NCBI GenBank assembly: GCA_963989385.1 | Contig: OZ022512.1 | Coordinates: 26,991,899 to 27,055,898, forward strand | DNA length: 64,000 bases | From: Ctena decussata | Taxonomy: Eukaryota > Mollusca > Bivalvia > Lucinida > Lucinidae | Direction: 5' to 3' | Shown here: piece after piece, positions 12,701 to 21,440 of the stretch | How positions within the stretch are numbered: the stretch's first letter is position 1 | Layout of the letters: the number at the start of each line of letters is the position of its first letter | Made by a program: the position numbers and the translations under genes | The notes under the pieces: generated by a model | Seen by the model: only the letters and a program-made list of their open reading frames with translations | Told to the model about the DNA's origin: nothing | The model's database searches: none

Positions 12701-15700
12701 AAAATGAGAAATTCTCAGTGGAATTGGACCAATTTTGTATCAGAATGGTTCCATTGCACAATAGCCAGGTGAGCGATATCAGGCCCATTTGGGCCTCTTG
12801 TGTTGCTATTGTGCTCTGTGATATGGAAATGTAGTCAATTTCAACACATATGGATATTAGAGGTCAAGGTCATTTAGTGACCTTGACCAAAGGTCATTTG
12901 TCCATTGGGTCTCAACAATTTCAAACATATTCTCATAAACCATTTGGCCGATGGAAGCCAAATTTGATATAGAGACTAATCAGGATGGGGGAAGGAAAGT
13001 TTATATATTTGGCCCAGGTCACCTGACCAAGATGGCCGTCATGCCCATATATGTTAAAAACCTTAAAAAATCTTCTTCTGCAGAACCACTTGGCCGATTG
13101 CCTTGAACTTGGTACGTAGAACCACTTGGCCGATTGCCTTGAAACTTGGTACGTAGCATCTTGGACTCCAGTACTACAAAGTTTATATAAATGATGCCTT
13201 AGGTTGACCTTGACCTATTTTATGGCAAGGTCAATTTTGGTCTTTTAGGCTTTTCAATGGGAAAAGCTGAAAAAGTGCATTTTTCTGTTGCTATTGTGCT
13301 CTGTGATATGGAAATTCAGTCATCATCAACCCCTATGAATACTAGAGGTCAAGGTCATTGTCGTTGTCCTCCGTCGCCAACATTTTTAAAGGACTTCTCC
13401 TCAGAAAACACTGGGGTGATTGAAGCCAAATTTCATATAGAGCCTTAACAGGATAAAGAAACAAAAGTTTATAAATTTTTTACTCAGGTCACATGACCAA
13501 GAAGGCCGCCATATGCCCATTTATGGTAAAAACCTTAAAAATTCTACTTCTCCAGAACCACTGGGCCAATTGCCTTGAAACTTGGCATGTGGCATCAGGG
13601 ACTCAAATACTACAACCTTTATATAAATGATGACTTAGGGTTGACGACCTATTTTATGGCAAGGTCAAATTTTATCCCTTAGGCTTTTGAATGGGAAAAG
13701 CTGAAAAAGTGCATTTTTTCTGTTGCTATTGAGCTCTGCAATATGGAAATGCAGTCAACTTCAACCTCTATGAATACTAGAGGTCAAGGTCATTAAGTGA
13801 TTTTTTAGAAGTGGCCGTGGTGGAACAGTTTACACACTCACCATCCAATCCTATAGAATTACAGCCTGTTTATTAGCCTACCTGAGCCAAAAGCGTACGT
13901 TTTGGCCACTTGACCTGAGCATATACTGGTAGGTGAGCGATTATTGCCCTTGGGCGATTTGTATCCAAATATTTTTAGATCAGTATGACATCATTTTTTT
14001 TCACTGTATTTACTATAAAATTATTAGGACTTACTTGTTTTCCATATCTAGGGTATGAATGTCAGCATGCTCAAACTGCCATTAAACCTTGCAAAAGAGG
14101 GTAAAACTGGATATGATGCGACAAATGTCACGTTAGGAGCCTTAGCAGCCAGTGATGAACCTTTCGGTATGTAAATTCCAGTATCAGTTTTATTCTAATG
14201 AAACTATGCGTGGAGAAGTGTTCTAAATATTTACCAATTTACAGTACTGGGCCAAATTGTTCAGAGCATTGCCAGTGTGTTAAGGTGGTTTGTCAAGTTT
14301 ATATGTACTCATAAAACAAAGTGTGTTAATATCTCTTGCAGCAAAAATGAGCAGCAAAACCTTCTCCCATTCTTTGGCAAAAAGTCTTCTTTTTTTTTAC
14401 AATTTAATGTACGAAAATGTAATACCCAAGTCCAAAATGATAGTAGGATACTTCAAAAAGCAATCTTTTTCTGACTATACAAATGCTTTTTCAGGATATC
14501 GTGATAAGTGACAAAGTTTCTTAAAATGTTGACAGATTTGATTAAGGAAATTACTACAGTGTGTGTGCAGTTTACGACATTAGATTTGGAGATTTTCAAT
14601 GGATTAACACCTCACCTAGCTTGCCTGATCCTAAATGCTTATTATCCCCCGCCGAAGGCGGAGGGATATAGGTTTCTCCATGTCCTTCCGTCCGTCCATC
14701 CTTCCGTCCGTCCGGAGCCATAACTAAGTAACCACTGGACGGAATTTCATGAAACTTAAAATAAGTATACATGTATATCTCGATAACCTGCTGATGCACG
14801 TCAAGTTTCATTGGACCGGCTTCAGTAATGCATAAGTTATTGCCCTTGAATTGTTTTAAAATCAATAAAATGAACCATAACTAAGTAACCACTGGACAGA
14901 ATTTCATGAAACTTAAAATAAATATATAACACTATAATCCGCTGATGCATGTCACGTTTCATCAGACTGGCTTCAGGAATGCATGAGTTATTGCCCTTGA
15001 ATTGACTTAAAATCAGTAAAATGAGCCGTAACTAAGTAACTAATTACCAAAATTTCATGAAACTTAAACTTAATATGTATTGCCATAAGGTGGTTATGCA
15101 CATAAAGTTTCATCAGAATGGCATCAGAAGTTCAGAATTACTGCCCTTGAATCAATTTGAAATTGACACATTTAGCCATAACTAAGTAATCAGTGAAAAA
15201 ATTCTATGAAACTTTTACCAAATACCCATCACCATAACACATTGATGCAGCTTATGTTTTGTCGTCGAAATCGCTTCAGTTAGCAATGAGTTATTGCCCT
15301 TGACTCGGTTTAAAATCAACAAATTGTGTCATAACTAAGTAACCAATGAATGGAATTTCTTCAAACTTAAAATAATTTTGTATTGTCTTGACAGAGCAGT
15401 GCACATTAACTTTGATCATAATTACATCAGTAGTGCATGATTTAATGCCCTTAAATTGATTTAAAATCTACAAATTAGCCATAACCTAGATACTGGACTG
15501 AACAAAATTTCTTGAAACTGAATTAAAAATGTATCATTATAGTGAAGTGATATTGAGGCAAGTGTTTAAGAACAACTTTAGCTTATGTCTCACTTATGCC
15601 AGAGTAATAGTCCTTGATTTGATTTACGTTCCACAAGTTCAGTCCAGTGAACAAAATTATATGAAACTTTTAAGTAAACCATAATAAACGAGTCAGGGCC

Positions 15701-17510
15701 ACTTCGGCGGGGGATATAAATTCACTGAATTTGCTTGTTTAGCCCATTGTATTCTGGGTATTTTTTGTCATCTGCTGAAATTGTTGTCTGCATCAAAAAT
15801 CAAGAATATTCTGATAATCTTGGTGTAATTCTTGTAGAAATGATGTCTAGGCAGCAAACAGTTTGGATCTCAGATCAGGCCCCACATTTGTGGGGCCTGA
15901 CCTTAATCCAAACTGTTTGCCCTGATACCCCCAAAGGGGTATCCCGAATGAAATGGGTTAGAACTTTATGTTGTATTTACAGATGACGATGAATTTGACG
16001 ATGATATATCGGCCGGGAACAGAGCAATAGGAAAGTGTCGAGCACTTTACGACTACCAAGGAACCAGGGATGATGAGCTTACTATATATGAAGGCAAGTG
16101 CTTCAGAGAATCAGATAGGAAAAATACAGATGATTACTCTAAATATTGGGGCATATTTCAGAATTTTTTGCAGAATTTTTCTGTAAAAATTTAAAAATAT
16201 TGAGACACTTAAAATAAAATTCATATCTGTCCTAAAAATGGAACAACTTGGTTTTACAATGCATGCAGCTAATGCAGATGGAATGGCAGACAGTGCAGAC
16301 CCTCATCAGACTGCTCCTCTAGGAGCAGTCTGATCTGGGTCTGCACTGCTTGCCTCAATAACTAGAATTTTTATAGTGTAAAAAATTATTTTTAACAAGT
16401 TGATTTCACTGTCTGGCAATTTGTCAAAAAACATCCTGGAAGAAAGAAAACAGTACAGACCCAGATCAAAATGCTGCTGGAAGAGCAGTCTAATCTGGTC
16501 TACACTGCTTGCGGAGACACTTATGTCTCAATATTTATGGTAGTTTAAGGCTAGGCCATTTTAATCAGATGGCACATCTTTATTCACAGACATAGGAGAA
16601 AATATCAAGGACTGGGCAATGCGTTTTAAAGAGCTAATGCAATGTTCTGAGTTCCATTTGTGCAAAAATAGGAAAAATTATGATGTAGTCTTTCTAAAAG
16701 TTCTATTTTTGAAGGTCTTTTGTGAGAGATTCAGATATGCTGAATTTTTGTGGATGATAATTGAGCTGTTTCTTTTCTAAAAATGTGGAATTGGTGGATG
16801 AATAAGAATTCTAATATACTGATGTATATGTGACAGTGCCTGCGATTTTGAGCCTTGTGGAGGTGCGATGTTGAAGTCACGAAACGTGAAATGAAAGTGA
16901 CGTCATAAAATTTGCATGTAAAGTTAATTGTATTTCCGCGCACTGACTAATAAATTTCAAAGCGTCACCTGAAAAGAGTGAGTCAACATTTCTATTGGCA
17001 TGTTTAATTTTCTTCATCTACACTTTTTTAAGAATGTTCGCATTATAGAGCTTTGAAAAGCGATGTCACGAACCAGAGTTATAAAGGTTTATCCAGCCAG
17101 TATGTAAATTGTATCAAATCAGTGAAATGAAAACAAAAATCGGGTTGGTGTGAATTTTGTTTGATTTTGCAGTAAACCTTAGCGCTATTTCTTTGTGCTT
17201 CTCAAAATCAATTCTGGAAGCACTAATAAATATGAAAACGTTAAAAATCAAATTTCCGATTTTCGCTCCATAAGGCTCAAAATGCCAGACACTGTCACAT
17301 ATAAGGAGACGTCTGATTGGATAACATTGAAGATTTGTAATAGTATATCATGTGACTAATTTAGTGAAACTGAAATTCTATTTCCAAAGTATGGTTGTTT
17401 TAACAGGTGATATCATTACGCTTTATGACAAACTAAGCAGTGATTGGTGGGAAGGGGAGCTACATGGCAGAATGGGAGTGGTACCAGCTACATATGTTCA
17501 GGAAATTTGA
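648..17510 (+). CDS. NOSTRIN: NOSTRIN orthologue (nitric oxide synthase trafficker), 3' ten exons, 5' partial
   Basis: Ten exons join in frame into 364 residues plus stop: 648-740, 1659-1775, 2621-2728, 4613-4732, 5949-6057, 6563-6651, 8581-8709, 14052-14166, 15983-16093, 17407-17510. In order the protein shows charged coiled-coil helices of the distal F-BAR domain (exons 1-3, including LNQYNSHISVLGPRLTQ, which resembles vertebrate LNQYSQHIS), an HR1/REM-1-like helical region (exons 5-7), a linker (exon 8) and a C-terminal SH3 domain (exons 9-10, with ALYDY, DDEL, DWWEGE and GVVPATYV). NOSTRIN is an F-BAR/SH3 adaptor at the plasma membrane and endocytic vesicles; in vertebrates it binds eNOS, dynamin and N-WASP. 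Vertebrate NOSTRIN is about 506 residues, so roughly 140 N-terminal residues should lie left of the window. The architecture is also shared with other F-BAR/SH3 adaptors such as TRIP10/FNBP1, but the helical sequence fits NOSTRIN best. All introns are GT-AG except one GC-AG. Confidence 0.9.
946..1320. mobile_element. CCGTATTA-type MITE, copy 1
   Basis: 375 bp bounded by TA at 944-945 and 1321-1322, with imperfect TIRs (CCTTAATAATCTTAATAGA; right end GGGATTAATATGG). About 370 bp of the same sequence recurs in the same orientation at 61468-61831. The TA flanks suggest a Tc1/mariner-like class. Confidence 0.7.
1386..1449 (+). pseudogene. Relic of a duplicated NOSTRIN exon A
   Basis: After an AG acceptor (TACAG at 1381-1385) this stretch reads AEETAKSSKATRKAASK, matching AEEATKSSKAKEKDINK of exon A; the DNA also matches (AAGTCTAGCAAAGC vs AAGTCTAGTAAAGC). 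The donor that should follow the aligned AAG is ATATAC instead of GTGAGT. A GTAAGA 5 nt upstream would be out of phase, so it is probably dead. Confidence 0.6.
1451..1570 (-). pseudogene. LINE reverse transcriptase fragment
   Basis: The minus strand encodes GAIVSDEDSKPKNLSKIAQA then AAALTKLKPV, the same segment as FRSxGSIVSDDGLKPEVLSRI in the LINE at 42735-44103. It is a short dead fragment placed directly after the exon relic. Confidence 0.75.
1659..1775 (+). CDS. NOSTRIN: NOSTRIN exon B (F-BAR helix)
   Basis: Acceptor TTTTTCAG at 1651-1658, donor GTTAGT at 1776. There are 39 codons, phase 0 at both ends, starting MEKKQKQVVDNLRKADKHY. It corresponds to the KLTKSTEKLEKEDENYY segment of the vertebrate protein. 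The internal ATG is not taken as a start because exon A joins in frame. Confidence 0.85.
2200..2405 (+). repeat. Dispersed repeat, copy 1
   Basis: Contains ACTTCCAACAATGTGGCAGT ... GTGACAAGTGAAGGCTCTGA. The reverse complement occurs at about 17900-18275, where it is split by a palindromic element. Confidence 0.6.
2621..2728 (+). CDS. NOSTRIN: NOSTRIN exon C (end of F-BAR)
   Basis: Acceptor TGTATTTCAG at 2611-2620, donor GTAACA at 2729. There are 36 codons in phase 0. LEEERLSRMSEYLNQYNSHI is the most diagnostic NOSTRIN-like stretch in the gene. Confidence 0.9.
3219..4491 (+). mobile_element. Hairpin-ended tandem-core element, CCCCGCC type, copy 1 (interrupted)
   Basis: The 5' end has TACCCCCTGCCAAAGGCAGA and a CCATCTTGTCTTTCTGTATG pyrimidine microsatellite. 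Its body has units with CCATAACTAAGTAACCA and its 3' end reads GCGGGGGATATAGATTCAAC. The intact form is at 14640-15740. It is split by the ATGCCCC-type element at 3584-4325. Confidence 0.65.
3584..4325 (+). mobile_element. ATGCCCCC-type rolling-circle-like element, nested, 3' truncated
   Basis: Starts TTTTTATGCCCCTCGTGACG with GATAGTCAGGGGGCAT, then a CTGT/CCGT microsatellite and about four ~180 bp units (TTGTGTAATCAACTCCTCCC each). The 3' hairpin and CTAG end found in other copies are missing; host sequence resumes near 4326. Confidence 0.7.
4613..4732 (+). CDS. NOSTRIN: NOSTRIN exon D
   Basis: Acceptor AATTTTCAG ends at 4612, donor GTAAGT starts at 4733. There are 40 codons in phase 0 (starts SCDTLNKSVLAVDLQSDISS, ends MLIDSY). 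It matches the vertebrate region of CHTQIHCAISKIDIEKDIQ followed by a serine/threonine-rich stretch and LLTDY. Confidence 0.88.
4866..5096. mobile_element. GAGCCGCGACACGAC MITE, copy 1
   Basis: Palindromic MITE with inner arms GCGAAGACTC / GAGTCTTCGC and the AAACCAACAAAG / CTTTGTTGG outer arms. The 8 bp AATATAAT abuts both ends, a possible target duplication. Other copies: 5543, 25753, 32051, 32665 and a half copy at 63150. Confidence 0.7.
5543..5780. mobile_element. GAGCCGCGACACGAC MITE, copy 2
   Basis: Outer arms TGAGCCGGAACAAGACAAAA and GTCGTGTCGCAGCTTA; inner arms with AAGACTCAGATCA. No coding content. Confidence 0.75.
5949..6057 (+). CDS. NOSTRIN: NOSTRIN exon E (HR1/REM-1-like)
   Basis: Acceptor TTGTATAG ends at 5948; donor GTCAGT at 6058. 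It has 109 nt and ends in phase 1. KPERRKIALQHYLLHLRQSL begins the antiparallel HR1-like coiled coil; the vertebrate counterpart contains KERRKSLLKPKLLRLQRDI. Confidence 0.88.
6098..6195. repeat. Short AT-rich hairpin MITE
   Basis: Arms TTGAGACAACC / GGTGTCTCAA and ATTTTCCATTTG / CAAATGGAAAAT fold around TCCC. In the NOSTRIN intron after exon E. Confidence 0.55.
6563..6651 (+). CDS. NOSTRIN: NOSTRIN exon F (HR1/REM-1-like)
   Basis: Acceptor TATGTTTCAG ends at 6562; donor GTAACT at 6652. It has 89 nt from phase 1 to phase 0: GLEKLLGVYVDRPNFADPEA then QEDTRQRLEQ, matching vertebrate GLERMLKTYSSTSSFSDAKS. Confidence 0.88.
6998..7650. mobile_element. CCGTATAATGG MITE
   Basis: 653 bp with TIRs CCGTATAATGGGAAATTTT and AAAATTTTCCATTATACGG, flanked by TA at 6996-6997 and 7651-7652. 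Inside are CGCAAAAATTAA-type motifs and a near 60 bp duplication (CCCAAAAGAAGCCGATATTA and CCCAAAAGGAGCCGATATTA near 7354-7425). No transposase. Confidence 0.75.
8282..8490. mobile_element. AGAGCTCTAGATAAG palindromic MITE, copy 1
   Basis: Outer TIRs CAGAGCTCTAGATAAGAG / CTTATCTAGAGCT and a central hairpin of TTGTTACCCCTCATCTGAAC with its complement. A ~37 bp stretch (GGTTCAGATGAGGGGTCACA ...) is tandemly doubled at about 8364-8436. Similar copies: 17656, 30996, 35308, 36481, 39638, 59960, 62265, 63119. Confidence 0.8.
8581..8709 (+). CDS. NOSTRIN: NOSTRIN exon G (second HR1 helix)
   Basis: Acceptor ATATTTGCAG ends at 8580; donor GTAAGA at 8710. There are 43 codons in phase 0, with LKFMMNFLEANHYKIAKFFA, matching vertebrate LKLDLLEANSYKLSSMLAEL. 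Confidence 0.9.
9681..10822 (+). mobile_element. ATGCCCCC-type rolling-circle-like (HINE/pearl-like) element, full length
   Basis: 5' hairpin TATGCCCCCGTGACGATAGT CAGGGGGCA; microsatellite of CTGT/CCGT units at 9722-9768; five ~180 bp tandem units starting at about 9791, 9971, 10151, 10332 and 10512; then GCGCGGGGGCATC, hairpin GTGTC-TTACA-GACAC (10798-10812), six bases, and CTAG followed by T. A 3' hairpin before CTRR with T after it is the Helitron end; the microsatellite plus ~160-180 bp core matches bivalve pearl/CvA (Helentron-associated) elements. Non-coding. Confidence 0.75.
10826..12801 (+). mobile_element. GCTCACCTG-type hairpin-ended element, full length
   Basis: Starts TTTTAGCTCACCTGGCCCGA AGGGCC and ends CAGGTGAGCGATATC plus hairpin AGGCCCATTTGGGCCT and CTTGT. 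The core has many ~150-270 bp units with CCAAGATGGCCGCCATCTGC and CGTTACTAAAAATAGCAC; two units near 11700-11990 are almost identical. Lies directly behind the CTAG end of the previous element. Confidence 0.75.
14052..14166 (+). CDS. NOSTRIN: NOSTRIN exon H (linker)
   Basis: Acceptor CCATATCTAG ends at 14051; donor GTATGT at 14167. It has 115 nt and ends in phase 1. GMNVSMLKLPLNLAKEGKTG begins a low-complexity linker with no recognised domain. The 5.3 kb intron before it is filled by the nested elements at 9281-13972. Confidence 0.8.
14640..15740 (+). mobile_element. CCCCGCC-type hairpin-ended tandem-core element, full length
   Basis: 5' TATTATCCCCCGCCGAAGGC GGAGGGATA; microsatellite CCGTCCGTCCATCCTTCCGT; six or more ~130-150 bp units with CCATAACTAAGTAACCACTG and TTTCATGAAACTTAAAATAA; 3' CACTTCGGCGGGGGATATAA then AATTCACTGAATT and TGCTTGT. 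Non-coding. Confidence 0.75.
15851..15920. repeat. Palindromic mini-element
   Basis: Arms GCAGCAAACAGTTTGGAT / ATCCAAACTGTTTGC with inner CAGGCCCCACA / TGTGGGGCCTG. It sits ~60 bp before NOSTRIN exon I. Confidence 0.65.
15983..16093 (+). CDS. NOSTRIN: NOSTRIN exon I (acidic linker and start of SH3)
   Basis: Acceptor TATTTACAG ends at 15982. It has 111 nt, phase 1 at both ends. DDDEFDDDISAG is followed by the SH3 RT loop (CRALYDYQGTRDDELTIYE). The donor is GC (AAG, then GCAAGT at 16094), so the next intron is GC-AG; the nearby GTGCTT would break the frame. Confidence 0.9.
16275..16355. repeat. Palindromic mini-element (GCAGACC/GGTCTGC type)
   Basis: GGCAGACAGTGCAGACC ... AGACTGCTCCT / AGGAGCAGTCT ... 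GGGTCTGCACTGCTTGCC. A degraded relative lies at about 16450-16515, and similar halves occur near 30685-30730 and 61895-61945. Confidence 0.6.
16825..17302. mobile_element. TATGTGACAGTG TIR element
   Basis: Terminal arms TATATGTGACAGTG and CACTGTCACATATA are perfect; subterminal TTTTGAGCCTTGTGGAG pairs with CTCCATAAGGCTCAAAA. TA flanks suggest a mariner-like MITE. In the last (GC-AG) NOSTRIN intron. Confidence 0.75.
17407..17510 (+). CDS. NOSTRIN: NOSTRIN exon J (end of SH3, stop)
   Basis: Acceptor TTTTAACAG ends at 17406. It codes GDIITLYDKLSSDWWEGE then LHGRMGVVPATYVQEI and TGA at 17508-17510. The conserved SH3 tryptophan pair, proline and ATYV are present. The 3' UTR starts at 17511; an AATAAA at 17803-17808 lies in a palindromic MITE and could serve as poly(A) signal, but this is weak. 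Confidence 0.92.
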
Positions 17511-17655
17511 AGATATTATAGACCTACCAGCTGCAGGAAAGTAATGTACAGGAAAGTTGTTGGCACTATGGAGAAACCGGCTGCCATTTCGATGAGAGGA
17601 TGATAACAGACTGTCTTGGGACAAGGTGCCTTTTACCTTGTGTATAAAATAGTGC

Positions 17656-17854
17656 CGAGCTCTAGATAAGAGGGGTATTTGATGATAATTAATGGATAAT
17701 TTTTCTCATTTTCCTATTGAAACAATATGTTGTGACCCCTCATATGAACCGTCTAGTTGAGACAGTTCAGATGAGGGGTCACAACATATGTTTTTATGCA
17801 GAAATAAAAATTATCCTTAATTATCACCAAATATTCACTTTTATCTTGAGCTCT
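17656..17854. mobile_element. AGAGCTCTAGATAAG palindromic MITE, copy 2
   Basis: GAGCTCTAGATAAGAGGGGT ... central TTGTGACCCCTCATATGAAC hairpin ... TTATCTTGAGCTCTG. It lies in the NOSTRIN 3' UTR or just past it and supplies an AATAAA. Confidence 0.8.
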
Positions 17855-17899
17855 GAGACTCAGATGAGCTGGTGCATCTGCACAGTCTGATCCTCTTAA

Positions 17900-18275
17900 A
17901 GTGAATGGATACACCTCGGATCAGAGCCATCACTTGTCACATCAGCTATCTACGGAATTGAGCCAAACCATACAGCCAACAGTGAGGCCTCTTTAGAGTC
18001 AGGGAAAAGATAAGGATGATCAGGGGCCGTATTCATAAAGCCACTTAAGTCGTTGCTATGCGGTTGCTAAGGCTAAATATCTATAAAGGAGATTCCCTAC
18101 AACTATGAAATTTGGTCTGGAGGAACAGTCTTACAAAGACTGTTCCTCCAGACCAAATTTCATAGTTGTAGGGAATCTCCTTCAAAGAAATTTAGCCTTA
18201 GCAACAGCATAGCAACCACTTAAGTCGTTTTATGAATACGGCCCCTGAATTTCACAACAAAACTGCCACATGGTT
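17900..18275 (-). repeat. Dispersed repeat, copy 2 (interrupted)
   Basis: Reverse-complement relative of 2200-2405 (CACTTGTCACATCAGC, ACAGCCAACAGTGAGGCCTC, AAACTGCCACATGGTTGGAA). The palindrome at 18021-18247 is inserted in it. Confidence 0.6.
18021..18247. mobile_element. CAGGGGCCGTATTCATAAA palindromic element
   Basis: A nearly complete palindrome of 227 bp: ends CAGGGGCCGTATTCATAAA / TTATGAATACGGCCCCTG, centre GGAACAGTCTTTACAAAGAC TGTTCC. The CAGGGG end is hAT-like, but no clear target duplication is seen. Confidence 0.8.
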
Positions 18276-18813
18276 GGAAGTCTCATAATGTGGCTCATAT
18301 TTTATTCACTTGGACGGATCTGATGAGGGCCTACAATATTGTTTTATGGGACATAATTCATACCAGACCAGCCAATTATTTGGAGATTCAAGGATTCTCA
18401 GAACATGCAATCAAATTTTCAGAATCTCTTTCAGCATATGAAAATTACCCAGATGTGCAGAAAAGATTGATTTGGTTGCCTAATCTTGGCCTAATTATTA
18501 AATGAAAAGAAAAACTTGAAATTCTTATTATGTGTATGATTTACATATTTATATCAGGTCTAATGCTAGACCTTAACAACACTTACTAGAGCATGGGTAA
18601 AAGTTGGCACATGTGACTGACAGAAAAAAAGTAATTGTTCGTATTATGTTAACCCTGAAAATGCCAAGGAAGCAGAAGACAAAATTTAGCTCTGCAAAAT
18701 TTCAAAATAATTTCAATGTTGCTATAACACATTGAGAATAGACTAGAGGGAAAAAGTGTAGACCCAAATGAGCCACCTCATCTAGATATACAGTGTATGC
18801 AAATTCAACTATT

Positions 18814-20896
18814 GTTAGCTCACCCGAGCCGAAGGCTCACAGGTGAGCTTATAGTATAGGCAGGCTTCCGTCATCCGTCTGTCGTCTGTCGTCTGTCAAT
18901 ATTTTCAAACAACATCTCCTCTGAAACTACAAGGCCCATTGTTACCAAATTTCATATATAGCATCTATAGGCAGGGGGAACCAATAGTACTGTTTTTTAT
19001 CCAAATCGATTCAGAACTTTGGTTGCTATGGCAACTAAGTTTCCATTGACTTGTATGGGAAAAATTGAAAATTTGCATTTATTGCTATTTCTCTGTTGAT
19101 AATTTAACAAATCTTTTATAGAAATGTTCCTTGAATAGCTCTCTATCAGCCACATGAAAGTTTTGTTAATTGCACAATTTGGCTGGTTGCCATGACATCC
19201 AAATGGTTAAAAATAGAAAAAAATAATCAAAAATCATCTTCTCAGAAACTGTGCGACCAATAAGGCTGAAACTTCACAGAAAAGGTCTTGGTACTTCCCT
19301 CTATAAATAGACTGTTTTTCTCGACAACTGCTTCAGCACTTTGGTTGCTGTGGCAACTTAAAGTTGCCATTGACTTATAAAGGGAAAATGGAAATTTTGC
19401 ATTTATTGCTATGTCATTGCAGATATTTTGACAAAACTTTAATCGAAATGTTTGCAGAGTAGTCCTCAACCAGCCTTATTAAATTTATGTTAATTGCACA
19501 ATTTGGCTTATTGCCATGGCAACAGAAAGGTTAAAAATAGAAAAAATATTCAAAAAGCATTTCCTCAGAAACTATTCAACCAATAAAGCTGAAACTTCAC
19601 AGAAAGGGTCTTGGTACTTCCCTCTATAAAAATACTGTTTTTCTTGGCAACTGCTTTAGCTGTTTGGTTGCTGTGGCAACTTAAAGTTGCCATTGACTTA
19701 TAATGGGAAAATGGAAATTTTGCATTTATTGCTATGTCATTGCAGATATTTTGACAAAACTTTTATCGAAATGTTTCCAGAGTAGTCCTCAACCAGCCTT
19801 ATTAAATTTATGCAAATTGCACAATTTGGCTGCTTGCCATGGCAACCGAAAGGTTAAAAATAGAAAAAAAATTCAAAAAGCATTTCCTCAGAAACTATGC
19901 AACCAATAAAGCTGAAACTTCACAGAAAGGGTCTTTGTACTTCCCTCTATAAATATACTGTTTTTCTCGACAACTGCTTCAGCGCCTTGGTTGCTGTGGC
20001 AACTTAAAGTTGACATTGAATTATAATGGGAAAATGGAAATTTTGCATTTATTGCTATGTCACTGCAGATATTTTGTCGAAACGTTTTTAGAAATGTTTC
20101 CAGAGTAGTCCTCAACCAGCCTTATTAAATTTATGCAAATTGCACTACATGTATTTGGCTTATTGCCATTGCAACCGAATGGTTAAAAATAGAAAAAAAT
20201 ATTAAAATATTTTTGCAGAAATTATGTGGCCAATAAATCTCAAACTTTACAGAAAGGATCTTAGTACTAGCCTCTATAGAATGACTGTTTTTCATGGCAA
20301 TTACTTCAGAAGTTAGGTTGCTATGGCAACTTATAGTTTCCATTGACTTATAATGGGGAAAATGGAAATCCGCATTTTTTTGCTACCTCACTGTAGATAT
20401 TTGGAATTTTTTTCTAAAGAAATGTTTCTTGAGTAGTCCTCTATGAATCATATTAATTTTGTCCAAATCACCGAATTTGATTCATTGCCATGGCAACATA
20501 AAGGAAAAATTTTCCAAAAAATCTTTTCCTCAAAAACCATAAAAGGGGATGAAGCTGATTCTTTGTATGTTTAGGACATTAGCCACTACATAAATATTGT
20601 TGCTCACATTGTTTCATTGCTATGGCATTTTAAAGTTTCCATAGACTTGTATTGGGAAAAGTGCAAATTGGCATTTATTTCTGTGTTACTGCAATATTTA
20701 GGCAAGAAGTTTTACAAACATGTTTTTTTTTTTATTGTAACTTCATCAAACTTGCTAATATTAACTAGGACAAGCATAACAACTCAGTCAAAGTTGAAAT
20801 TAGGCCATATTGTACAATTTACTTTTGAGTTACTTACCCTTGAGTGCTGAGGATGAATGGACTCAGGTGAGCTACAGGACCAATGGTCCTCTGGTT
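18814..20896 (+). mobile_element. GCTCACCTG-type hairpin-ended element
   Basis: 5' TTAGCTCACCCGAGCCGAAG GCTCACAGGTGAGCTTATAG; CCGTCTGTCGTCTGTCGTCT microsatellite; four ~325 bp units (AGAAACT...CAATAAGGCTGAAACTT, CCATTGACTTATAATGGGAA); 3' CAGGTGAGCTACAGGACCAA TGGTCCTCTGGTTG. Non-coding. Confidence 0.75.
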
Positions 20897-20899
20897 GTT

Positions 20900-21440
20900 C
20901 TTGGCATTTTAAGGGTTAGTAGATACATGTACAAGTAGATATTGGCTAATGAATATTTCTGATAAAAGTACCTGCCTGAACAGGACTTAAAGTTTTTTTG
21001 GAGGGACAACCAAGAAAAGTTTTTACTAATACACTAAGAAATGGTAGTACATGTATTTGTTCAATCCCATACCAAAAAAGTAAGTTAAATAAGTTTCGGG
21101 TCCTTCTTCTTTTTCCTGAATGAGCCCTAATAGAATAGTACTGGAATTGTTATAAATAATTTGGACAAGGCGTTTTGTCCAGTTTTGCAGTATTTTATAA
21201 AATTGATGGCAAACTGAAACAGTGCAGATAGGTTGTTCAGAAATTATAGAGTCTTACCTTATGCAATTATATTACCAATTAATTTGAAAAAATCCATTTG
21301 GTTTTCAAATCCAATTAACGTAGTATATGTGTAGTATGATTATTTGTCAACCAATTATTGTTTGTAGTGATTGTCATTGTATAAATATAGGTTTGATGTT
21401 TCTTTCCATTATGTTTATATGGCAGAAATGCCCGCTAAAG
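20900..21440. other. Intergenic, nothing recognised
   Basis: AT-rich unique-looking sequence between a repeat element and the minisatellite. Confidence 0.4.

Larger units (their letters stand above)
9281..13972 (+). mobile_element. GCTCACCTG-type hairpin-ended element, host of two insertions
   Basis: The 5' end is TTTTTAGCTCACCTGTCAAG GTGAGC plus GTCCGTCGTCCGTCGG, and the 3' end is GGTGAGCGATTATTGCCCTT GGGCGA. The core repeats carry AGAACCACTGGGCCGATTGC, CAAGATGGCC and AAAAAGTGCATTTTT. The core motif GTGCATTTTT(T)CTGTTGC, intact at 13276 and 13708, is split here between 9680 and 12802 by two other elements. Confidence 0.75.
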
